Shown: positions 10,101 through 17,460, numbered from the stretch's first letter. The stretch: 64,000 nucleotides of DNA from an uncultured Prolixibacteraceae bacterium (GCA_937915865.1 CALGIG010000045.1:186001-250000), one strand, 5' to 3'. Numbers and translations: made by a program. The notes: generated by a model not told the origin, from the sequence alone.

Positions 10101-10235
10101 TGGAAAAATGGGCTGGCATGGGTAATCATCGGAGGTTTGCTGTCGTCCATGATTTTAACTGTTTACCTAGTCCCAATGGTTTACTATGTGGTAGATCGTA
10201 TTAAAGAAAAGATCAATAATCGAAAACTTAAATAA
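7140..10235 (+). CDS. RND superfamily efflux permease (AcrB/HAE1-like)
   Basis: At 1031 residues this has the usual RND length. It begins with NITKISINRPSLIIVLF, has two large periplasmic loops after TM1 and TM7, and contains the TM4 proton-relay segment GILVDDAIVILENIQRH with paired Asp, plus the TM10-type GLVTKNAILIVDFTNQ with Lys. These are hallmarks of proton-driven HAE/AcrB pumps rather than metal (CusA) pumps, for which methionine-rich periplasmic signatures would be expected. It is the last gene of the tetR-tolC-mfp-rnd operon. Confidence 0.93.
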   Translation: MNITKISINRPSLIIVLFSVFTLLGIIGYKNLGYELLPDFNQPVVVIKTMYPGAEPNEVETSVSRKIEDALSNLEGVDYLETYSMPNASVIVANLKYGTNLDIAMQDAQRYIDNIRKDLPVDILNPVMSKVSPNDLPIISISATSNLPATEFYQKMKDDYLPQIQQLKGVAEITLLGGEEREIQVKADQDKLKMNKISLYQVVEAINRSGIDLPAGKAQTDKESNSVRLIGKFSTVNDIMNVQVAMPAPGMPVYVKDVATVIDGVKEISSVSRYNGVNGIGLLLKKQGDANAVEVSKLVHAKLTQIESANSKYGVKFTVADDSTDLTISAVNSVVDDLILAVILVSLVMFLFLRSYRNSLIVLIAIPTSLITAFAVMWLMGFTLNLMTLLAMSLIIGILVDDAIVILENIQRHLDMGKNKATAALEGRMEIGFSAISITLVDVVVFLPILFLQVFVADMLKQFSIVVITSTLTSLLVGFTLVPWLASRIGKKEDLQPSNIVNRFLLWFEKQLTAFINWYGRQLEWVLCHKLIFTGIVFFLLILTVVVMKQGIIGKEMMSTGDQGKFRLNLEYDKTTTVQENNIRTQKVEDFILQQPEVSTLFSNVAGPSTGIGSLGVGSANLSELTIQLKPEKERTIKTEAFMKTLREELKKEFPGVSFSMAVLGLLPKQAPIKITLSGSDLPLVMKTGDELKAAIEKIPGADNVQLSVKEGSPEYKIIPDKDKMQRLGLTTAWVGTNLRTAFTGNDDATLTENGTEYPVRIWLDDFDRKNYEDVQRLSIVNPMNIPIEVSQFAEVRQDNSPSMLERLDRQPSVTITSESFGRPSGTLADDVITFLKNKPLPEGVKLTWGADIKTQNESFGALASVLLISFILIYLIMIALYDSYIYPFVALFAIPMAIIGAFLALNLSLNNLTLFAQLGLIMLMGLVTKNAILIVDFTNQLKAQGKYYKEALILAGKERMRPILMTTLAMAIGMLPIALAKGTASEWKNGLAWVIIGGLLSSMILTVYLVPMVYYVVDRIKEKINNRKLK

Positions 10236-10240
10236 ATAAT

Positions 10241-10305
10241 AACCACATAGACACATCGTTCATATAAAAAAGGTTCAACTGTATTTTCTATGTGCCTATG
10301 TGGTT
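10241..10305. repeat. Inverted repeat between RND pump and DUF2141 gene
   Basis: AACCACATAGACACAT (10241-10256) and ATGTGCCTATGTGGTT (10290-10305) are complementary apart from one mismatch, enclosing a 33-base spacer. The transcript could form a long stem. No T-run follows, so it is not a canonical terminator; it looks like an interspersed repetitive sequence. The right arm contains an ATG that would extend the next frame artificially. Confidence 0.75.
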
Positions 10306-10319
10306 TAATCCTTATATAC

Positions 10320-10769
10320 ATGAATAAAATAATCAGAATCTTTCAATCGTTCTTGGCTATCGTCTTACTGTCTTCATTTAGCAGTCAAAAGCAGGAAAAC
10401 TACTCATTAACAATTGAAGTGAATGAATTGCGAAATTCAACTGGTAATGTTGTCTTCGCATTATACAACAGGGAGGATGCATTTCCGGATGAACATTATA
10501 AAAAGTATTACAAGAAACTTACAGGTAAAATAGTAAATGGTACATCTTCAGTAATATTCGAAAACATCCCGGCAGGGAAATATGCAGTGAATATTCTACA
10601 TGATGAGAATAATGACGGCAAGATAAAGAAAGGATTAATATTGCCTATCGAGGGAATTGGTTTTTCAAATTACAATTCGATTGGTTTATCTAACAAGCCA
10701 TCATTTAGTAAAGCATCGTTCGATGTATTGAGCGATAAAAAGATAAAAGTTAAGATTATATACCTGTAA
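10320..10769 (+). CDS. DUF2141 family exported protein
   Basis: The start is placed at the ATG at 10320; the in-frame ATG at 10290 lies in the inverted repeat. The 149-residue product has a signal peptide (residues 1-22) and the DUF2141 pattern: LTIEVNELRNSTGNVVFALYN, the IPAGKYAVNILHDENNDGKI calcium-site-like loop, and GIGFSNY near the end. DUF2141 proteins are small beta-sandwich envelope proteins of unknown role, common in Bacteroidota. It is followed 3 bases later by an outer-membrane phospholipase-like gene, suggesting a shared envelope-lipid role (inference). Confidence 0.8.
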   Translation: MNKIIRIFQSFLAIVLLSSFSSQKQENYSLTIEVNELRNSTGNVVFALYNREDAFPDEHYKKYYKKLTGKIVNGTSSVIFENIPAGKYAVNILHDENNDGKIKKGLILPIEGIGFSNYNSIGLSNKPSFSKASFDVLSDKKIKVKIIYL

Positions 10770-10772
10770 AAA

Positions 10773-11669
10773 ATGAAACGTTATTCCCTTTTGATTTTGA
10801 TTTTTATGACTCTTATCTTTTCAGGCCTTGGGCAGGGAACAGATTCGCTCCAGATTGGGCTTCCCATAATATCACAGGTAAACCAGGGCAATAGCTATAT
10901 CACTTTCCCGAATGATATTGGGAACATTGAACCATTATGGTTCGAAGGGAATGTCATCCCGAATTTTTACATCCGGGAAAGTAAAAATTCGCGTTTGATG
11001 GGAGTTCTGACACCTCAAATTATCATCCGCATGTATCAGGAGAGATCATATCCTGTCCGCACTCCGAGCTATATGCCTCAAATAACATTTTACTATCGTT
11101 TAAAAAACAAATTGACCTTACGAACCCAAAATTTGTTTTTACGATTTGCGCATCACTCCAATGGTCAGGACGGAGACTTTTATTTGGAAAACGGGGATCT
11201 GAATCTGAAGTCAGGAGATTTCGCTACCAATTATATCGAACCTGGATTCATCATAACAAACATAAACAAAAAACTAAATGCTTACCAGTTTTTTAAAACT
11301 TCTGTTGAAATTCATCCCCCAGGTTATAGCAGCAATGAACTTGATGGAATTTATAGTAAGGTTCGCTGGCATACTGCAGCTTCCATCTTTAAACTTCCAA
11401 ACGATAATAAATTAATTACAAATAAGGGGAATGCATCAATATCCCTTAAAGGCGAGGCTACCTGGATGTTTGGAAACGTGAACAATTGGGATCAGATTTC
11501 AACGGACAGGCTAAACCTGACCTTTACTTTTTACTATCACCCAAAATTTCTGGAAGATATTGGTTTGTTTGCTCAGTTTTATCATGGTATGGATTATTAC
11601 AATATGTATTTCAGTCACCGGTTAGATATTCTCCGCTTTGGGATAATGACTGAAAAATTAAGATTTTAA
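10773..11669 (+). CDS. Outer membrane phospholipase A-like beta-barrel
   Basis: A 298-residue protein with a signal peptide (residues 1-20) and mostly amphipathic beta-strands ending in an aromatic (LRF). RFAHHSNGQDG at residues ~124-134 (H127-x-S129-N-G) matches the OMPLA (PldA) catalytic signature HxSNG. OMPLA hydrolyses misplaced phospholipids in the outer leaflet of the outer membrane. The calcium-binding and catalytic Asn positions cannot be assigned with certainty, so activity is inferred from the motif. It is probably co-transcribed with the DUF2141 gene upstream. Confidence 0.6.
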   Translation: MKRYSLLILIFMTLIFSGLGQGTDSLQIGLPIISQVNQGNSYITFPNDIGNIEPLWFEGNVIPNFYIRESKNSRLMGVLTPQIIIRMYQERSYPVRTPSYMPQITFYYRLKNKLTLRTQNLFLRFAHHSNGQDGDFYLENGDLNLKSGDFATNYIEPGFIITNINKKLNAYQFFKTSVEIHPPGYSSNELDGIYSKVRWHTAASIFKLPNDNKLITNKGNASISLKGEATWMFGNVNNWDQISTDRLNLTFTFYYHPKFLEDIGLFAQFYHGMDYYNMYFSHRLDILRFGIMTEKLRF

Positions 11670-11693
11670 ACCACTCCCCGACTCAATTCATAG

Positions 11694-11937
11694 GTGAAGA
11701 ATTCTCTATTCCAATCACTCAATTCTCAGCGGGAATCGGTCTTAAATAACCTGGACGTAGCAAACAGAGCCTATGAATCTGCGGTGGTGGGTTATAAAAA
11801 CAGTGTAATAACCACTATGGAATTGAATTACAGGCAATTAAATATTACAAAAGTAAATGTTCCGCTTGTTGAATCTTGAGAAGAACATCATACTTGAACA
11901 GGCTAATCTTGAATACTTAGTAGGTGAAATTAATTGA
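11694..11937 (+). pseudogene. Decayed C-terminal remnant of a TolC-family protein
   Basis: The frame from 11694 reads NNLDVANRAYESAVVGYKN and then VNVPLVES before a stop at 11877-11879. A second frame continues with EQANLEYLVGEIN to 11937. Together these match the last ~70 residues of outer-membrane efflux proteins, which end in a similar ANLEYLxGEI. No signal peptide or first OEP repeat is present. It is best read as the frameshifted tail of a lost TolC-like gene, lying between the phospholipase-like gene and the Rrf2 gene. Confidence 0.6.
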
Positions 11938-11969
11938 CCTTTAAAATGTTAAGAATACCTTTTTATTTT

Positions 11970-12001
11970 TAACTTTGATTTTAATACTACCAAAAGGTAT
12001 T
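11970..12001 (+). promoter_or_regulatory. Promoter and operator of the first Rrf2 gene
   Basis: TAACTTTG (11970-11977) matches the TAnnTTTG -7 element. Just downstream, at the expected transcription start, lies the interrupted palindrome AATACTACCAAAAGGTATT (11983-12001). An AATACCTTTT copy at 11954-11963 is the exact complement of AAAAGGTATT at 11992-12001. The same arrangement precedes the second Rrf2 gene at 23621-23653. Confidence 0.6.
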
Positions 12002-12006
12002 AATAT

Positions 12007-12366
12007 ATGATACCAAATAAAACCGTAGCGTATGCACTTACTATTCTTGGGTTTATGGCAACCCGTAATGAGGCTATGTGTTCTGCAGAATACCTGCATC
12101 AGCAATTAAATATTCCCCGTCGTTACCTTCGTCGTTTGCTAACCGATTTGGCCAGTCATGGATTTCTGAAAAGTTCATCCGGCAGAAATGGTGGATTTAT
12201 TTTTGCTCAGGATTTGAAGGGAACAAATCTCGCAATGGTTATAAATAAACTGGAAGGATCTGATGCGATAAATAATTGTATTCCTAGCTTCAGCTGCTGT
12301 ATTGTTGATAAGCCTTGTATTATTGTCCATGGATGGAAGCACGTTCAAAGATGGTCGAAACTCTAA
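12007..12366 (+). CDS. Rrf2 family (NsrR-like) regulator, C-terminally frameshifted
   Basis: 119 residues with an Rrf2 winged helix (LHQQLNIPRRYLRRLLTDLA) and four cysteines C91, C97, C98 and C104, close to the three Fe-S cysteines of NsrR (91, 96, 102). It is nearly identical over its first ~100 residues to the intact 142-residue paralogue at 23658. After C104 a short indel (around 12318-12332) shifts the frame, giving an unrelated WKHVQRWSKL tail; the original frame resumes as WMEARSKMVETL and ends at 12428. DNA-binding and cluster residues survive, so it may still work. Its place directly before the NO reductase genes fits an NO sensor. Confidence 0.75.
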   Translation: MIPNKTVAYALTILGFMATRNEAMCSAEYLHQQLNIPRRYLRRLLTDLASHGFLKSSSGRNGGFIFAQDLKGTNLAMVINKLEGSDAINNCIPSFSCCIVDKPCIIVHGWKHVQRWSKL

Positions 12367-12476
12367 CAAATACCACACTCGCTGATCTCAAAGATAAGTA
12401 TCAGATTGATCTTATTAAAAATATATAGTTAGGAAAAATAATTGTCATTTATTGTTAAACTTAAAAACAAGGTATT

Positions 12477-13046
12477 ATGGTTGATTCAACTGTTGTCTTG
12501 TGGGGTCAGACTCTGGCCTACACATTTTATTGCCTTGCTATCCTGGCGCTTATGGGATGGTTTGGCTACAAAATTACCCGAAGGAGACGACAAGGAGTGA
12601 TTAAGAATACACTCTTCTATTCCTTCGTAACATTTTTAATCGTACTTGGTGTTTCGCTACACATTATTACTTACCACACAATTCCATGGGCACCTATCGA
12701 TTTGAATCGATCTGAAATCAAAGCCGATAAAGTGTTTGATATCGTGGCCGAAAAACATCAGTTTATCCTTCCTGCTGAAAAGTTGGTAATCAAATGCCAC
12801 GAAAAAGCCCTTTTTAAGGTCATTTCCAACGATCTTACTTATGGTTTTGGTCTATTTCGGCAAGATAACTCAATGGTCTTTCAAATGCAGGTAGTTCCGG
12901 GACATATGAATGACATTCTCTGGCAATTTGACAAGCCTGGCATCTACACAATTCGTTCAACTGAATACTCAGGTCCGGCAGGCGTTGATATGTTGGTGAA
13001 GGACGCAGTTATTGTGACCGGCGAAGAAACCTCGCAAAATAACTAG
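12477..13046 (+). CDS. Nitric oxide reductase subunit II: COX2-like cupredoxin lacking the CuA site
   Basis: 189 residues: two membrane helices (about 8-30 and 42-62) and a COX2-type cupredoxin domain. The CuA signature C-x3-C-x3-H-x2-M is recognisable in position but degraded: S161, S165, G169, M172. The upstream His ligand is Tyr122 in SNDLTYGFGLF, so no CuA centre is expected. Heme-copper NO reductases of several non-canonical classes pair the catalytic subunit with such a CuA-less subunit II. It lies 26 bases upstream of the catalytic subunit and 110 bases after the Rrf2 gene. A terminal oxidase is less likely because electrons from cytochrome c normally need CuA. Confidence 0.75.
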   Translation: MVDSTVVLWGQTLAYTFYCLAILALMGWFGYKITRRRRQGVIKNTLFYSFVTFLIVLGVSLHIITYHTIPWAPIDLNRSEIKADKVFDIVAEKHQFILPAEKLVIKCHEKALFKVISNDLTYGFGLFRQDNSMVFQMQVVPGHMNDILWQFDKPGIYTIRSTEYSGPAGVDMLVKDAVIVTGEETSQNN

Positions 13047-13072
13047 AAAGCAAAAACCTAAAAATTGATAAA

Positions 13073-14686
13073 ATGAACTTTATACAAACATTTTTACATG
13101 GAGAAGAAGGCGTATTTAAGCCAGACAGCATGACGCCAATGCAAAAAATGACACTTCGCTTCGTAGTTGTTGGATTAGTTTATTATGCTTTTGCTGTAAT
13201 CGAAGGCATGATTATGCGGCTCTACGAAGTTCAACCCATTCCGTCAATCCCTTCCAAACAGTTTTTTGCCATTATGACTGCACATCCTTTGGTGGGGATA
13301 TTTGGCTCCACTTATTCAATTGTGTTCGGGGCATTTTTGTTTCTTGTCCCTTTCTTAATGAAAAAACCCTTGTGGAGCATCAAGTTAGGTAACTGGACAC
13401 TTGGACTTATCGGAGTGGGTACACTCGTATTTTGGTTCTCCGGATTTATAACACATTATGCACCATTATACACTCTTTACTGGCCATTACCTGCCGATTT
13501 TACTCAGTTCAGTGTGATAGGCGGTACATTTTTTATCACAGGCATTGCTTTAGTGATGCTAGGCACGATCTTTTTTGTGATCAATATCTATAAGACACTT
13601 ACCTATACTCCGGATGGATGGGCACAACAACCCAGCAAGGAGATATTGAAATCAGCATTGGGAATTACAGCTTTCAGCAATCTCTTCAGAAAGAAAAAAA
13701 CAGAACAACTCGTATCGCTTCCTGTGGCTGCTGTTGCCCAGGGAACTGTTGATGTGGCCTTTAATGCGGCCATAATACTATTCACCGGCGTACTGATACT
13801 TGTTTACATGGTTGCTGCTTTATTAGGTTTTGACCTCAAATCATCAGCAATAGATGCCTTGTTGTATAAAAACTGGTTCTGGTGGGGACTTGACCTTGTT
13901 GCCGATGGTCTTGTTTTGATATTTGTTGCAGGGACATGGTATCTGTTGGCAACACTCATCACCGGTAAAAAACTCTATATGGAAAACGTTGCCCGTATTG
14001 CCCTACTGGTGGAACTCGTTGTATCGTGGACTGTATGGTCTCATCACTTGTTGAGCGACCAGGCTCAGCCAGGAATATTAAAAGTAGTATCAGGCGAGAT
14101 GGTAACTGCATTCGAATTAATCACCCAAGGACTTGCATTTTTCATAACCCTCTATACCCTGTGGAGTGCTCGCCCTCTGAAGATGGCAAATCCTCTTAAA
14201 TTTTTACTTGGCGGTTTGCTCGGTTTTGCTCTTGCAGTTCCTGCTGGAATTATGCAGGCTGATATTGGACTGAACAGGATTTTACACAATACGCAATGGG
14301 TCATTGGCCCTCATGTGCATGTTGCAATTCTTGTTGGCCTAACCATGACTCTATATTCGGCTATTTACTTCCTCTTCCCTATTCTCACAAACGGTGCTAA
14401 ACTCTACAGTCAAAAGTTGGCCAATTTTCATTTCTGGGCACAGTTGCTTGGTGGTGTTGGAATGGGTGCATTTATGGGCATGGCAGGACTCCATGGTATG
14501 TTGCGCCGTTCACTGTATATCGATGGCGAATTTAACACGTATATGGTTTTGGCGGCAATAAGCGGGAGCCTGCTACTATTAGGATTCCTTGCCTTCTTCT
14601 TTAATATCGTAATGAGCGTTGGATTTAATGGTGTTATCGGAATTTTCTCACCCTCAAAATTGAAGACAAAAGATCTATTACCATAA
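13073..14686 (+). CDS. Heme-copper nitric oxide reductase-type catalytic subunit with Asp in place of a helix VI His
   Basis: 537 residues, about 12-14 membrane helices. Heme-copper landmarks: H71 (TAHPLVG, low-spin heme), H324-H325 (WSHHL, metal B), and H414/H416 (GPHVHVA, the two hemes). Helix VI reads WWGLDLVADG where canonical cNOR/qNOR have WWxxHLWxEG: the third metal-B His is D274 and the NOR Glu is D278. No YxxxH-linked Tyr typical of oxidases is seen there. With its CuA-less partner upstream and a flanking NsrR-like gene, NO reduction to N2O is the best call. Related non-canonical classes (eNOR, sNOR, gNOR, nNOR) have been proposed; I cannot assign which one from sequence alone. A rho-independent terminator follows. 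Confidence 0.75.
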   Translation: MNFIQTFLHGEEGVFKPDSMTPMQKMTLRFVVVGLVYYAFAVIEGMIMRLYEVQPIPSIPSKQFFAIMTAHPLVGIFGSTYSIVFGAFLFLVPFLMKKPLWSIKLGNWTLGLIGVGTLVFWFSGFITHYAPLYTLYWPLPADFTQFSVIGGTFFITGIALVMLGTIFFVINIYKTLTYTPDGWAQQPSKEILKSALGITAFSNLFRKKKTEQLVSLPVAAVAQGTVDVAFNAAIILFTGVLILVYMVAALLGFDLKSSAIDALLYKNWFWWGLDLVADGLVLIFVAGTWYLLATLITGKKLYMENVARIALLVELVVSWTVWSHHLLSDQAQPGILKVVSGEMVTAFELITQGLAFFITLYTLWSARPLKMANPLKFLLGGLLGFALAVPAGIMQADIGLNRILHNTQWVIGPHVHVAILVGLTMTLYSAIYFLFPILTNGAKLYSQKLANFHFWAQLLGGVGMGAFMGMAGLHGMLRRSLYIDGEFNTYMVLAAISGSLLLLGFLAFFFNIVMSVGFNGVIGIFSPSKLKTKDLLP

Positions 14687-14730
14687 TTATTGTGAATTAA
14701 TGCAATTGAATTTGAATTTGAACTTCATTT

Positions 14731-14766
14731 AAAAACTCGTCCTTCCTATATCTGGACGAGTTTTTT
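14731..14766 (+). terminator. Rho-independent terminator after the NO reductase genes
   Basis: AAAAACTCGTCC pairs with GGACGAGTTTTT across an 11-base loop and runs into a T6 tract. It ends the Rrf2/NOR transcription unit 45 bases after the catalytic-subunit stop. Confidence 0.9.
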
Positions 14767-14868
14767 CTTTGAAATAAGTTTAGCAAAGATTACAATAGTT
14801 AACGAAGTAACATTCTACTGATCTTTCAAAATAAAATAGGTTTAGATATTTGTTTATAATTTTTTTAC

Positions 14869-14894
14869 TATATTTGTTAGTGAATATTAACTAA
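14869..14894 (+). promoter_or_regulatory. -7 box and TetR operator of the third tetR gene
   Basis: TATATTTG (14869-14876) is a TAnnTTTG -7 element. TTAGTGAATATTAACTAA (14877-14894) follows immediately; it is palindromic except for one base pair. A repressor bound here would cover the transcription start; the gene starts 7 bases later. Confidence 0.75.
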
Positions 14895-14901
14895 TGTAAA
14901 T

Positions 14902-15486
14902 ATGTTTACAGAACGACAGTTGGAAATAATAAACGTATCCATGGAAATAATTGCCGAACTTGGGATACAAGGTCTTACCATTAAAAACATTTCCAAGAAA
15001 ATATCAATTAGTGAACCTGCTATATATAGGCATTTTGCAAGTAAGATTGAGATTTTAGTCGCAATTTTAGATTATTATAAACAAACAGCACAGACTATTC
15101 ATGGAAGAATACTTTATTCTGAAGCAAGTCCATTCGAGCAAATCAAACTGATGTTTAAAGCACAATTGGAACTTTTTGTCACTCAGCCTTCCTTGTTATC
15201 AGTCATCTTTGCTGAAGAAATATTCCAAAATGAAAAAATATTAGCCGATCGGGTTTATTCCATAATGAAAATTAATGAAGAAATCGTGTCTTCATTAATC
15301 TTGAAAGGGCAGACAAAAGGCAATATAAGAAACGATATAGGCGATAATTCCATGATATTCATGGTTATGGGAGCCCTACGACTTCTGATTACTCAATGGC
15401 GTTTATCAGGATTTTCATTTGATCTTATAAAAGAAGGTGATGTGCTTTTTAGTGACATTGAAAAGCTTTTAATAAATCCGAGTTAA
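14902..15486 (+). CDS. TetR/AcrR family transcriptional regulator
   Basis: A 194-residue paralogue of the TetR at 3099-3683, sharing length, the helix-turn-helix (GLTIKNISKKISISEPAIYRHF) and the SLLSVIFAEEIF segment. It stands alone between the NOR terminator and another tetR gene. The promoter has the best copy of the TTAGT...ACTAA operator, so autoregulation is likely and the two paralogues may recognise each other's sites. Effector unknown. Confidence 0.85.
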   Translation: MFTERQLEIINVSMEIIAELGIQGLTIKNISKKISISEPAIYRHFASKIEILVAILDYYKQTAQTIHGRILYSEASPFEQIKLMFKAQLELFVTQPSLLSVIFAEEIFQNEKILADRVYSIMKINEEIVSSLILKGQTKGNIRNDIGDNSMIFMVMGALRLLITQWRLSGFSFDLIKEGDVLFSDIEKLLINPS

Positions 15487-15505
15487 ATGACCTAAAAAAT
15501 AAAAC

Positions 15506-15530
15506 TGCTTTTTGAAGCAATGATTTTTTT
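15506..15530 (+). terminator. Weak terminator-like hairpin after tetR
   Basis: A 5-bp stem TGCTT/AAGCA with a TTTG loop (15506-15519) is followed four bases later by T7 (15524-15530). The stem is short, so this is only a possible terminator for the upstream tetR. Confidence 0.35.
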
Positions 15531-15540
15531 TGATTTTTAA

Positions 15541-15560
15541 GTTAGTGAATATTAGCTAAC
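15541..15560 (+). promoter_or_regulatory. TetR-type operator between two tetR genes
   Basis: GTTAGTGAATATTAGCTAAC has GTTAG/CTAAC arms and shares TTAGTGAATATTA with the site at 14877. It lies 70 bases upstream of the next tetR start, farther than in the other three cases, and no clear -7 element overlaps it. Confidence 0.6.
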
Positions 15561-15630
15561 ACAAATAATCTCAGTGGCAAATTTTTGACTATTGTAAAAA
15601 CATTTATTAATAAGGAAAGGGAATTGTACC

Positions 15631-16107
15631 ATGAATGATTCTGCTGAAAATAAAATTCTCATTGCAGCGAATGAAACCTTTTTACTGCTAGGTTTTCATG
15701 GGACGACCATAGCTGAAATTGCCAGAGCCGCAGGGGTAAATAAGACCGCTATTCACTATTACTTCAGATCAAAAGAGAAAATTTATTCTGTTGTTCTTAG
15801 AAAGAGCCTGACTTTGCTTCTTAACGCATTGAATAAATCCAATGAACCATTACCGGATGTTACTCAAAATATAGAAGTTGAAAAGATTGCCTGGTTTTTA
15901 ATAAACGAGATTCGAACCAATAGTCAATTCATTAGAGAAATGATCAGGAACGATGATAAGATGTGCAACCTAATTACCTCCATTTTTAGCTATCCTGAAA
16001 ACCTTGAGACTCTAGAATGTCTGATTACCAGTCAAATTTCAAAAATTTTAGATCAAGATCTAAAAACACTTTGTTTAGAAGGAACTAATAAGATATGGAT
16101 AAAATAG
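15631..16107 (+). CDS. TetR/AcrR family regulator, possibly C-terminally truncated
   Basis: 158 residues with a classic TetR helix-turn-helix (GFHGTTIAEIARAAGVNKTAIHYYFRSKEKIYSVV), distinct from the 3099/14902 pair and more like AcrR proteins with the YYFxSKE signature. The ligand domain is short for the family (usually 190-210 residues). A second frame starting at the ATG at 16095 continues for 40 residues (WLTHLFSAFRIGF within it) to 16217, so a frameshift may have cut off the native tail. An operator-like palindrome lies upstream. Target genes are not evident. Confidence 0.75.
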   Translation: MNDSAENKILIAANETFLLLGFHGTTIAEIARAAGVNKTAIHYYFRSKEKIYSVVLRKSLTLLLNALNKSNEPLPDVTQNIEVEKIAWFLINEIRTNSQFIREMIRNDDKMCNLITSIFSYPENLETLECLITSQISKILDQDLKTLCLEGTNKIWIK

Positions 16108-16224
16108 TTGCAGAAATAGATTCTCACCATTGCGATTTTTGGCTAACCCATTTATTTTCTGCTTTCAGGATTGGTTTTCAGTCTGACAAGTTCAATTTAT
16201 TAGCAACCATAAAATAATAAAAAC

Positions 16225-16431
16225 ATGAAGAAAAATGAAATTGGATTAAATGCCGGTATGATTTGGCAGTTAGTCGACAAAAGTGGAGAGTTAACAATAA
16301 ATGAGATAAAGACGAATACCGAGTTAAGTGATTTTGAAATTGCGCTATCGCTGGGATGGTTGTCGCGCGAAGACAAAGTGTATTTTACAGAATATGAGAA
16401 TACAATCTATATTGGCACAATTGATAATTAA
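16225..16431 (+). CDS. Winged helix-turn-helix protein (DUF2582-like)
   Basis: A 68-residue protein: LNAGMIWQLVDKSGELTINEI forms helix 1 and 2, FEIALSLGWLSREDKVYF the recognition helix and wing. This matches the small DUF2582 winged-helix family found in Bacteroidota and archaea. These are stand-alone wHTH domains of unknown target; some may bind nucleic acid, others act in protein contacts. The gene follows the tetR by about 120 bases and is the last before the glycolipid operon on the same strand. Confidence 0.75.
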   Translation: MKKNEIGLNAGMIWQLVDKSGELTINEIKTNTELSDFEIALSLGWLSREDKVYFTEYENTIYIGTIDN

Positions 16432-16662
16432 TTCGCTTTGACTTTAACAGTTAAAAAAAACTTCAAATTCCTTTTAATTGCCTGGTCAGAGAATCACACG
16501 AATTCGATAAAGAAAGAATTGTAATTCTTATAAGGTTCAGAAAACACCCTTGTCCCTGTTCCAATTATTGGGTTTCTCAATTCCTGAAATTGGACTGCGG
16601 CATATTTCACATGTCTATTCTGAACATAAAAGAATAAGAGAATATTGCAAAAAATTACGGAG

Positions 16663-17460
16663 ATGTCGAAAATTCTAAATGGAGAAAAATCTGAACTATT
16701 ACAAAAAAGTTATCAGAAAAAGAATGAAAACAATACATCGAATGACGAATTCACAATCGTAGTTCCTGTATTCAACGAGCAGGACAACATGCCGGCACTC
16801 GAAGAAAAGCTTTCTGCTTTTGTTGCGAAATCGTTACTGGATACTCGTGTGCTGTTCGTAGACGACTGTTCGACAGACCAAAGCTTGGAACGAATCGTCG
16901 AAATTTGTTCACGTCAGAAACACTTTTACTATCTCAGCCTGGATAAAAACGCTGGATTGAGTGCTGCTTTGAGAGCAGGTATTGATGCTATCAAGACAAC
17001 TTTCGTTGGATACATTGATGCTGACCTTCAGACCACACCTGAAGATTTTCACCTTCTGATTCCATATATACAAGAGTACGAGTTGGTAATGGGAATCCGC
17101 GTCAAGCGCGACGATTCGTTCGTGAAAAGAGTATCCTCCAAGGTTGCCAATGGCTTCAGACGGTTTATGACCAACGATGGAGTATCTGATACCGGCTGCC
17201 CATTGAAGATTATGAGAACTGACTATGCGAAACGTATTCCGTTTTTTACCGGAATGCACCGTTTTCTTCCAGCTCTCATTCAGTTGCAAAATGGCAAAGT
17301 CAAACAGGTTCCCGTCAGACATTTTCCAAGGGTTGCCGGGCAATCTAAATACAACCTCCGTAACAGATTGGTTGCACCGTTTATCGACTGCTTTGCCTTT
17401 CGATGGATGAAAAGCCGATACATCAATTATCAAATAACTGAAAACAACATAAACTTATGA
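16663..17460 (+). CDS. GT2 glycosyltransferase (polyprenyl-phosphate glycosyltransferase type)
   Basis: 265 residues from the ATG at 16663 (a TTG six codons earlier is also possible). Family 2 motifs: FTIVVPVFNEQDN, VDDCSTDQS, GLSAALRAGID and the DxD-like YIDADLQTTPEDF, followed by GCPLKIMR and FPRVAGQSKY. This pattern fits dolichol/undecaprenyl-phosphate sugar synthases (DPM1, ArnC, RgtE). There is no C-terminal membrane pair, unlike the GT2 at 22370. It starts a tightly overlapping operon (ATGA overlap with the next gene). Likely product: a lipid-phosphate-linked sugar donor for the GT39 enzymes. Confidence 0.85.
   Translation: MSKILNGEKSELLQKSYQKKNENNTSNDEFTIVVPVFNEQDNMPALEEKLSAFVAKSLLDTRVLFVDDCSTDQSLERIVEICSRQKHFYYLSLDKNAGLSAALRAGIDAIKTTFVGYIDADLQTTPEDFHLLIPYIQEYELVMGIRVKRDDSFVKRVSSKVANGFRRFMTNDGVSDTGCPLKIMRTDYAKRIPFFTGMHRFLPALIQLQNGKVKQVPVRHFPRVAGQSKYNLRNRLVAPFIDCFAFRWMKSRYINYQITENNINL

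Noticed and set aside
16500..16662. Open plus-strand frame upstream of the first GT2 gene
   Set aside because: No start with a ribosome-binding site and no family resemblance; it overlaps the GT2 start in another frame.
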